Positions 37,385 to 42,382 of a stretch of 42,382 nucleotides of DNA are shown here, one piece after another (within the stretch, counting starts at the first letter, position 1; every line of letters starts with the position of its first letter). Under the pieces are notes generated by a model that did no database searches, had not been told where the DNA came from, and saw only the letters and a list, made by a program, of their open reading frames with translations. The stretch is from Calderihabitans maritimus (GTDB lineage Bacteria; Bacillota; KKC1; Calderihabitantales; Calderihabitantaceae). The DNA lies in assembly GCF_002207765.1 (NCBI RefSeq), contig NZ_BDGJ01000198.1:41853-84234 (forward strand), given 5' to 3'. A program made the position numbers and the translations under genes.

Positions 37385-37873
37385 CTACGTATACTGGTCG
37401 AGAATACAGGGGATTTGCTCCGGAGTTACCTGTCCGTGGGTATCATGGTTAATGACCACTACCGGCGCCAGGCTACAGGCTCCCACACAGGCTACCGTTT
37501 CCAGAGTGAAGCGCCGATCTTCGGTAGTACCGCCGTCCGGTATCTTTAACTGTTTCCCAATGGTTTCAAGAATATCCCGCCCGCCTCTCACATGACAGGC
37601 CGTTCCTGTGCAGACCCGGATTGTATTGCGTCCCTTAGGCTTAAGGGAAAACTGGGCATAGAAAGTAGCGACGCCGCAAACTTTGGCCAGAGAAATTTTC
37701 ATTCCTTCGGCAATCTGTTCCAAGACCTCTCGGGGAAGATAACCTTTAATATCCTGGGTTTCCTGCAAAAGGGGAATAAGGCCGCCGTCGGTTTCCCGGT
37801 ACTTTTGGATAAGCTTTTCTATATCCGGGTCCTTTGGCTTCTTTTTTTGCTGGTTACAACATTTTACGGACAT
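37385..37873 (-). CDS. NuoE-like [2Fe-2S] subunit of formate dehydrogenase
   Basis: A 162-residue thioredoxin-like ferredoxin. The four ligand cysteines lie in CTGTACHVRGG and CVGACSLAPVV, as in NuoE/HydA. ATG 37873 follows AGAAGGTGGG; an upstream ATG at 37918 overlaps focA and has no ribosome site. It is encoded between focA and the NuoF-like gene, so it probably completes an FdhA-NuoF-NuoE complex. Confidence 0.92.
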   Translation of the reverse strand: MSVKCCNQQKKKPKDPDIEKLIQKYRETDGGLIPLLQETQDIKGYLPREVLEQIAEGMKISLAKVCGVATFYAQFSLKPKGRNTIRVCTGTACHVRGGRDILETIGKQLKIPDGGTTEDRRFTLETVACVGACSLAPVVVINHDTHGQVTPEQIPCILDQYT

Positions 37874-37892
37874 TAATTTAACCCACCTTCTT

Positions 37893-38741
37893 TTAAACTC
37901 GTTTGTGCAGATATACAAACCAGTATACCAGTCCTACCAGAAAGCCTCCGCCGATAATGTTGCCTAGGGTTACCGGTATTAAATTGTTGACCAGGAAAGA
38001 TTCCAGCGTTAGATTATCTAGGGAAGAAATTCCCGTCTGCGCCATAAAGGCCTGGCGAACGGCCTCGTTTTCTTTCAATACCAGACCGAAAGGGATAAAA
38101 AACATATTGGCAATGCTGTGCTCGAAGCCGGAAGCCACAAAAGCGGTGATGGGGAAAATAATGGCCAAGACTTTATCCGTAACACTCCTTCCGCTGTAGC
38201 TCAACCATATGGCCAGCACTACCAGCATGTTGGCCAGGATTCCGCGCAGCAGGTTGGTAGTGAAATCATTGCTTACCTTGGCCAGGGCTATTTGCATACC
38301 GGTTATACCGAAGGCCAGGTTACCCAGACGCCACTGTTCCGAATAGTAGACCAGAAAGACGATAAAAAGACTACCCAGCAGGTTGCCAAAATAGACTAGA
38401 ATCCAGTTTCTGAGGAGCAGACCCAGCGAAATCTTTCTGGTCATGTAGGCAATGATCAGCAGAGTGTTTCCGGTAAACAGTTCGGCGCCCGCTATAACCA
38501 CCAATATAAGCCCCAGAGAAAAAGCTAGTCCACCCAACAGCTTGGCCAAGCTGGGCCCGACCCTGGCGTCAAAGGTAGCTATGATATAGAATTCTCCGGC
38601 CAGGGCAATAAAAGTCCCGGCAAGGATTCCCAACATCACTGTACTGCGCAGGGTGTTCTTAGCCTTTTTCACACCCAAACTTTCGGCCTTGGCTGTTACA
38701 GCTTCGGGAGATAACAGATCAATGTTTAATCTTTCTTCCAT
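37893..38741 (-). CDS. focA: formate/nitrite channel FocA/FdhC family
   Basis: The 282-residue protein has six hydrophobic segments and the family signatures FTGNTLLIIAYMTRK and GFEHSIANMFFIPFG. FNT channels pass formate across the membrane. It heads the operon with the formate dehydrogenase genes, so formate is the likely substrate. The ATG follows AGAGGTGG. I found no clear promoter in the 106 bases shared with the divergent ferritin-like gene. Confidence 0.93.
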   Translation of the reverse strand: MEERLNIDLLSPEAVTAKAESLGVKKAKNTLRSTVMLGILAGTFIALAGEFYIIATFDARVGPSLAKLLGGLAFSLGLILVVIAGAELFTGNTLLIIAYMTRKISLGLLLRNWILVYFGNLLGSLFIVFLVYYSEQWRLGNLAFGITGMQIALAKVSNDFTTNLLRGILANMLVVLAIWLSYSGRSVTDKVLAIIFPITAFVASGFEHSIANMFFIPFGLVLKENEAVRQAFMAQTGISSLDNLTLESFLVNNLIPVTLGNIIGGGFLVGLVYWFVYLHKRV

Positions 38742-38847
38742 AATTTCAAGCCACCTCTGCGGGCTAAAGGTTTTGACTGGGGTGCAATAACCCTTTTGCT
38801 CGTGACATGCATATTATGTTGTAAGAAGCCTCAAGGAGGGAAAAGTG

Positions 38848-39321
38848 ATGTATCAACCATCAGGAATGTACTATTATCATTATGGCTATCCACCCAACTA
38901 CCCTATGCACGGGGTTTTCAAAAACTTTCAGGAATTCGTGAACAACTTGCAAAAAGCTATCAAAGATGAAGCGATGGCCATCGAAATGTACGAACAAATG
39001 TTAAAAATGGCACCTGCTGAGCATAAGAAACATATCAGACATGCCTTGGAAGATGAAAGAAAACACTACCAAATGTTTACCGACCTGTATCAGTTCCTGA
39101 CCGGGATGAAGCCTATGATTACCGTTCCGCCGGTTCACGTGGAATGCTATGAGGAGGCAGTGGAGGAGGCCTTCCAGAGAGAACTGGAGGCAGCCGAACT
39201 TTATCGGGATATGATGCTCTCTACCTCTGACTACCAAGTCCGGGACATTATGTTTGAAGCTATGACCGATGAAATGGAACACGCCACCCGCTTTGCTTTT
39301 ATTTATGCCGACTTGGAGTAA
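38848..39321 (+). CDS. ferritin-like diiron protein with Tyr-rich N-terminal tail
   Basis: The 157-residue protein opens with a tail rich in Tyr, Pro and His (MYYYHYGYPPNYPMHG), then forms a ferritin-like four-helix domain. The iron-ligand pattern is visible as IKDEAMAIEMYE with EDERKHY, and FQRELEAAELYRDM with DEMEHA. Such rubrerythrin-like proteins act in iron or peroxide handling. The tail recalls spore-coat proteins, an inference only. ATG 38848 has AAGGAGGG 7 bases upstream; GTG 38845 is directly before it. Confidence 0.85.
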   Translation: MYQPSGMYYYHYGYPPNYPMHGVFKNFQEFVNNLQKAIKDEAMAIEMYEQMLKMAPAEHKKHIRHALEDERKHYQMFTDLYQFLTGMKPMITVPPVHVECYEEAVEEAFQRELEAAELYRDMMLSTSDYQVRDIMFEAMTDEMEHATRFAFIYADLE

Positions 39322-39504
39322 GGAGAGGATGTCTTACGCAACGTCTTTTTTCATGGTGTGGATTCTAAATCTAAGCGATTTTTAAATTCCGAAGGCTATC
39401 TTAAGGTTAAATTGACTCCCGGTAAAAGAACCCTATCCTTTGTTAGTGTTACCACACGTATCAAAAAAATTAACTGGTCAGACCCAGATATATTAAAAAA
39501 TTAG
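39322..39504 (+). pseudogene. start-less open frame, possible gene remnant
   Basis: After the TAA of the ferritin-like gene (39319-39321) the same frame stays open for 60 codons to TAG 39502-39504. The protein-like stretch includes FLNSEGYLKVKLTPGKRTLSF-like alternation of basic and hydrophobic residues. There is no ATG; the best start would be GTG near 39358 without a good ribosome site. It could be a decayed gene or chance. I recognise no family. The remaining bases to 39582 are AT-rich. Confidence 0.25.
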
Positions 39505-39582
39505 ATGGCTGAATTGAAGGTTTTTAATAATTTATTGGGGAATTGTTTGTAAAGTTATTGTTAGTCTGGGAGGAGGGTTCTT

Positions 39583-40854
39583 ATGTCAGATTACCGGGAT
39601 CTATGGCAATCTTTAAATATGGACCTGGAAAGACATGATCTTCTTTGTGCTGCTTTGCCATCTTTGTATGAAGAGGTCTACTTGAACCAGCCGGGGCGTC
39701 CGCAGGGGATGAACTATTTTAATGCGGTGATAGCGGAGATTCACGGTATGCGGGTGGCGGAACTGGCCGAACACCGGAAGCAGGGCGGTAAGGTGTTCGG
39801 TACTTTCTGCGTTTTTGTTCCTACGGAAATAATCAGGGCCGCCGGAGGTGTAGCCATAGGTTTATGCGGCGGTTCTCAATTTTGGGTACCGGATGGGGAA
39901 AAAGTACTGCCGCGTACTGTTTGTCCCTTGATCAAGGCTTCGGTAGGTGCGAAAATCAGCAGGACTTGCCCCTATTTTGAATCTTCCGACATGTTAGTAG
40001 GGGAAACAACTTGTGATGATAAAAAGAAGGCGTGGGAAATACTCAACGAGTACATACCTACTTATGTAATGGAACTTCCTCAGATGAAGCGGGAAAAGGA
40101 CCGGCAGGCATGGATCGAGGAAGTTGGTATCTTCAAAGGCACTGTAGAAAAAATAACTGGGAAGAAGATAGAAAGGGAACACTTACGGGAAGCAATTCGA
40201 GTGGAAAATGCCAAGAGAAAGGCTCTGAAGCGGCTCTATAGCTTTCGCAAAAACGATCCGGTCCCTATAAGTGGGAAAGACGCTCTTTTGGTAACTCAGA
40301 TTGCGTTTTACGACGATCCGCAGCGTTTTGTCGAGCGGACGGAAGAACTATGCAGCGAGTTAGAAGAACGGGTAACCTCGGGCTACGGGGTTTTCAAGAA
40401 CGGGGCGCCGCGTATTGTAATTGCAGGCAGTCCTCAAGCAATTCCTAATTGGAAACTTCACCACCTCATAGAGACCAGCGGCGCGGTAGTTGTATGTGAA
40501 GAAACTTGTACCGGAACTCGTTATTTTGAGCATTTAGTGCAGGAGGAAGGGGAGACGCTGGAAGAACTTTTGGTAAACCTGGCCAACCGTTATTTCCAAA
40601 TCAATTGCGCCTGTTTTACGCCTAACCACGAACGGGTAGAGGATATTTTGCGTTTGGTGCATGAATATCGTGCCGATGGTGTTATCCACTATAACCTGTC
40701 CTTTTGCCAACCCTATAGCATCGAGGCGGCTAGGGTGGAGAAAGCTCTTAAAGCAAAGGGGATACCTTGCTTACGAATCGAAACTGATTATAGTGAAGAA
40801 GACATCGAACAGATTCGTACCCGGATAGAAGCTTTTTTAGAGGTGGTGAGGTAG
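39583..40854 (+). CDS. double-cubane cluster protein (HgdB/BcrBC-like reductase component)
   Basis: The 423-residue protein belongs to the 2-hydroxyacyl-CoA dehydratase / double-cubane cluster protein family. Cysteines lie at 76 (GTFCVFVP), 95 (GLCGGSQ), 114 (TVCPLIK), 129 (RTCPYFE) and 144 (GETTCDDKKKA), with more in CEETCTG and NCACFTPN. A single gene beside one activator, instead of an HgdA/HgdB pair, matches the double-cubane [8Fe-9S] proteins described from Carboxydothermus. Those reduce small molecules such as acetylene in vitro; the natural substrate is unknown. The ATG follows GGGAGGAGGG. A true dehydratase component is the alternative. Confidence 0.85.
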   Translation: MSDYRDLWQSLNMDLERHDLLCAALPSLYEEVYLNQPGRPQGMNYFNAVIAEIHGMRVAELAEHRKQGGKVFGTFCVFVPTEIIRAAGGVAIGLCGGSQFWVPDGEKVLPRTVCPLIKASVGAKISRTCPYFESSDMLVGETTCDDKKKAWEILNEYIPTYVMELPQMKREKDRQAWIEEVGIFKGTVEKITGKKIEREHLREAIRVENAKRKALKRLYSFRKNDPVPISGKDALLVTQIAFYDDPQRFVERTEELCSELEERVTSGYGVFKNGAPRIVIAGSPQAIPNWKLHHLIETSGAVVVCEETCTGTRYFEHLVQEEGETLEELLVNLANRYFQINCACFTPNHERVEDILRLVHEYRADGVIHYNLSFCQPYSIEAARVEKALKAKGIPCLRIETDYSEEDIEQIRTRIEAFLEVVR

Positions 40855-40862
40855 CCAAGCCC

Positions 40863-41624
40863 ATGAGGTTTGCAGGTATAGATATTGGTTCCCGGACTAT
40901 TGCCATGGTAGTATGGGAAAGAGGACGGCTGGCCTTCTCCCGAGTTGTAGACAGCGGGCCTAATCCTGTGGAACGGGCAGCTCAATTGTTAGGAGACGTG
41001 GGTAAATACCGGCGGGTGGTGGCTACCGGCTACGGACGGCATGCAGCCAGAGCTGCCTTTGCCCATGAAATCATTACAGAGATTAAGGCTCACGCCCTAG
41101 GAGCTCGCGCTGTGTATCCCCAGTGTCGCACTGTTCTAGATATAGGGGGACAGGACATCAAGGTAATACGCCTTGACGATAACGGTAGAGTAGTGGACTT
41201 TTTGATGAACGAGAAGTGCGCTGCAGGTACGGGGAAATTTGTGGAAGTTATGGCGCAAACTCTTGGCTTAGACCTGACACAATTTGCCTGTATGGCCCTC
41301 GCTACGTCCGAAAGAGTGACCCTCAACAGCACATGTGCCGTTTTTGCAGAAACGGAGGTGGTCTCCCTCCTAGCTAGGGGGGTTAAAGCAGAAGCTGTAG
41401 CCCGGGCCGTATTAGAATCTGTTTGTGCAAAAGCTGCCTCGATGCTTCACCGGGTCGGGCTGAAGCCAGCTCTGGTTTTTACAGGCGGCGTAGCGTTGCT
41501 TTCTGGAATAGCCGATTTATTAGGAGCCCGGCTGCGAACGGAAGTTGTTATTCCATCCGACCCGCAAATTGTCGGGGCTCTAGGAGCGGCTTTATATGGT
41601 CAAATTAAGGAAGCTGGCTTATAA
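40863..41624 (+). CDS. ATP-dependent activator/reductase of the double-cubane protein (BadF/HgdC family)
   Basis: This 253-residue ASKHA-fold ATPase has the phosphate loops GIDIGSRTIAMVVW and LDIGGQDIKVI and a late FTGGVALL. Cys119 (NEKCAAGTGKF) and Cys158 (NSTCAVFAETEV) are the two residues that hold a [4Fe-4S] between subunits of the dimer. Such 'archerase' proteins drive electrons uphill into the partner at the cost of ATP. It lies 8 bases after its partner gene. ATG 40863 is the natural start. Confidence 0.92.
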   Translation: MRFAGIDIGSRTIAMVVWERGRLAFSRVVDSGPNPVERAAQLLGDVGKYRRVVATGYGRHAARAAFAHEIITEIKAHALGARAVYPQCRTVLDIGGQDIKVIRLDDNGRVVDFLMNEKCAAGTGKFVEVMAQTLGLDLTQFACMALATSERVTLNSTCAVFAETEVVSLLARGVKAEAVARAVLESVCAKAASMLHRVGLKPALVFTGGVALLSGIADLLGARLRTEVVIPSDPQIVGALGAALYGQIKEAGL

Positions 41625-41663
41625 TTATATTTGGAAAGTTGACGCAGGTAAGGAATGATGTGA

Positions 41664-42382
41664 ATGCCCGACTTCCACAAGCTTCAGGTATTTCTCACCG
41701 TCGCGGAGGAAGGGAGTTTTTCCGCTGCAGCTAAAAAGCTCCATCTCACCCAGTCGGCTATATCTTTTCAGATAAGTGCGCTGGAAGAATATTACCAGGC
41801 TCCCCTGTTTGAGCGCTTGAGCCGGGGAGTTGCCCTGACGGAAACAGGAGAAATATTAAAGAAATATGCCCGAGAAATTATCGCTTTATCCCAGCGGTTG
41901 GACGAGGACATTGCCGAACTCAAAGGATTGGTACGGGGCCGACTGACTATCGGGGCCAGTACCATCCCCGGGGAATATATCCTGCCGCGCTACATCGGTA
42001 TTTTTACCGCCAATTTTCCCAAGGTAGAGGTAAATATGAAGGTAGCCGACAGCAAGAAAGTGGTGGACATGGTTCTGGCCCGGGAAATTGACCTGGGAAT
42101 GGTGGGCACCCTGTTCGACGAAAGAAAACTGGTTTCCCGGCCTGTTCTGTCTGATAGACTTCTGCTTATTGCTTCCCCGGAGCACCCTCTTGCCAAAAGG
42201 GAAAAGGTTGAATTAAAGGACATTTTAGATTATCCTTTCGTGCTGCGGGAAAGGGGTTCCGGTACCCGCAGGGTTATGGAAAGAGGGTTGGAAGAAGCGG
42301 GGATTTCTCCGGGGCAAATTAAACTGCGCATGGAGCTGGGAAGTACGGAAGCCGTCAAAACGGCGGTGGAAGAAGGGCTGGG
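41664..42382 (+). CDS. LysR-family transcriptional regulator (3' end cut by window)
   Basis: The frame from ATG 41664 stays open to the end of the window, 239 codons. The N-terminus is a LysR winged helix-turn-helix: LQVFLTVAEEGSFSAAAKKL followed by LTQSAISFQISALEE and LFERLSRGVALTETGE. From about residue 90 the effector domain begins (LTIGASTIPGEYILPRYI). AAGGA lies about 9 bases upstream. The pattern resembles the CysL/YeiE-like group. It may control the neighbouring genes, but no target site was identified. Confidence 0.93.
   Translation, partial: MPDFHKLQVFLTVAEEGSFSAAAKKLHLTQSAISFQISALEEYYQAPLFERLSRGVALTETGEILKKYAREIIALSQRLDEDIAELKGLVRGRLTIGASTIPGEYILPRYIGIFTANFPKVEVNMKVADSKKVVDMVLAREIDLGMVGTLFDERKLVSRPVLSDRLLLIASPEHPLAKREKVELKDILDYPFVLRERGSGTRRVMERGLEEAGISPGQIKLRMELGSTEAVKTAVEEGL

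Noticed and set aside
38742-38847. Divergent promoter between focA and the ferritin-like gene, including a TATTAT at 38812
   Set aside because: No acceptable -35 box at 16-18 bases on either strand; other sigma factors may be used.
1-42382. CRISPR arrays, insertion sequences, prophage or attachment sites
   Set aside because: No regularly spaced direct repeats, transposase-like proteins or integrase genes were seen.

Overview
The window looks like chromosome from an anaerobic, endospore-forming, probably thermophilic Firmicute of the Moorella / Thermoanaerobacterales / Peptococcaceae kind. The evidence is a complete spoIIIAA-AH operon, the conserved block asp23-amaP-nusB ... folD-xseA-xseB-ispA-dxs-tlyA, an OLE RNA with its membrane partner OapA (known mainly from anaerobic or extremophilic Firmicutes), selenocysteine-dependent formate dehydrogenases, and a double-cubane cluster protein with its activator. 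The species cannot be fixed from the sequence alone.

Layout. (1) 1-1.5 kb: selenium supply. selD is itself a selenoprotein gene with an in-frame UGA and a SECIS hairpin, followed by a TusA-like gene and a strong terminator. (2) 1.7-6.95 kb: spoIIIAA-AH, ending at a terminator. (3) 7.1-7.25 kb: a tRNA with a selenocysteine-tRNA body (8-bp acceptor, compact D arm, long variable arm) but a GCA cysteine anticodon and U73. (4) 7.3-9.96 kb: asp23, amaP, a DUF2273 gene, nusB and a TsaD/Kae1-like gene behind a clear promoter. (5) 10.0-12.1 kb, minus strand: a NuoF-fragment/GltD fusion flavoprotein. (6) 12.4-24.9 kb: an 11-subunit complex I (nuoABCDIHJKLMN, without nuoE, F or G) followed by fdhA1, whose N-terminus is NuoG-like. 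(7) 25.0-32.4 kb: folD-xseA-xseB-ispA, OLE RNA, oapA, dxs, tlyA. (8) 38.7-32.4 kb, minus strand: focA, a NuoE-like gene, a NuoF-like gene, fdhA2 (selenoprotein) and a small YbjQ/UPF0145 gene. (9) 38.8-42.4 kb: a ferritin-like gene, a double-cubane cluster protein with its ATP-dependent reductase, and a LysR regulator cut by the window end.

How the genes fit together. SelD makes selenophosphate for Sec-tRNA, which SelD itself and both FdhA proteins need. FdhA1 sits where NuoG would be and probably feeds formate electrons into the membrane complex I. The soluble FdhA2 with NuoE/NuoF-like partners and FocA probably links formate and CO2 to NAD(P). The fusion flavoprotein beside nuoA is a candidate NAD(P)H entry module. 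Two energy-metabolism blocks interrupt or border the usual core order nusB-folD-xse-ispA-dxs-tlyA, and the two fdhA genes lie as an inverted pair around folD-tlyA.

The most unusual items are the chimeric Sec-body/Cys-anticodon tRNA, the complex I coupled to a formate dehydrogenase, the NuoF-GltD fusion, the OLE/OapA locus, and three matching SECIS hairpins.
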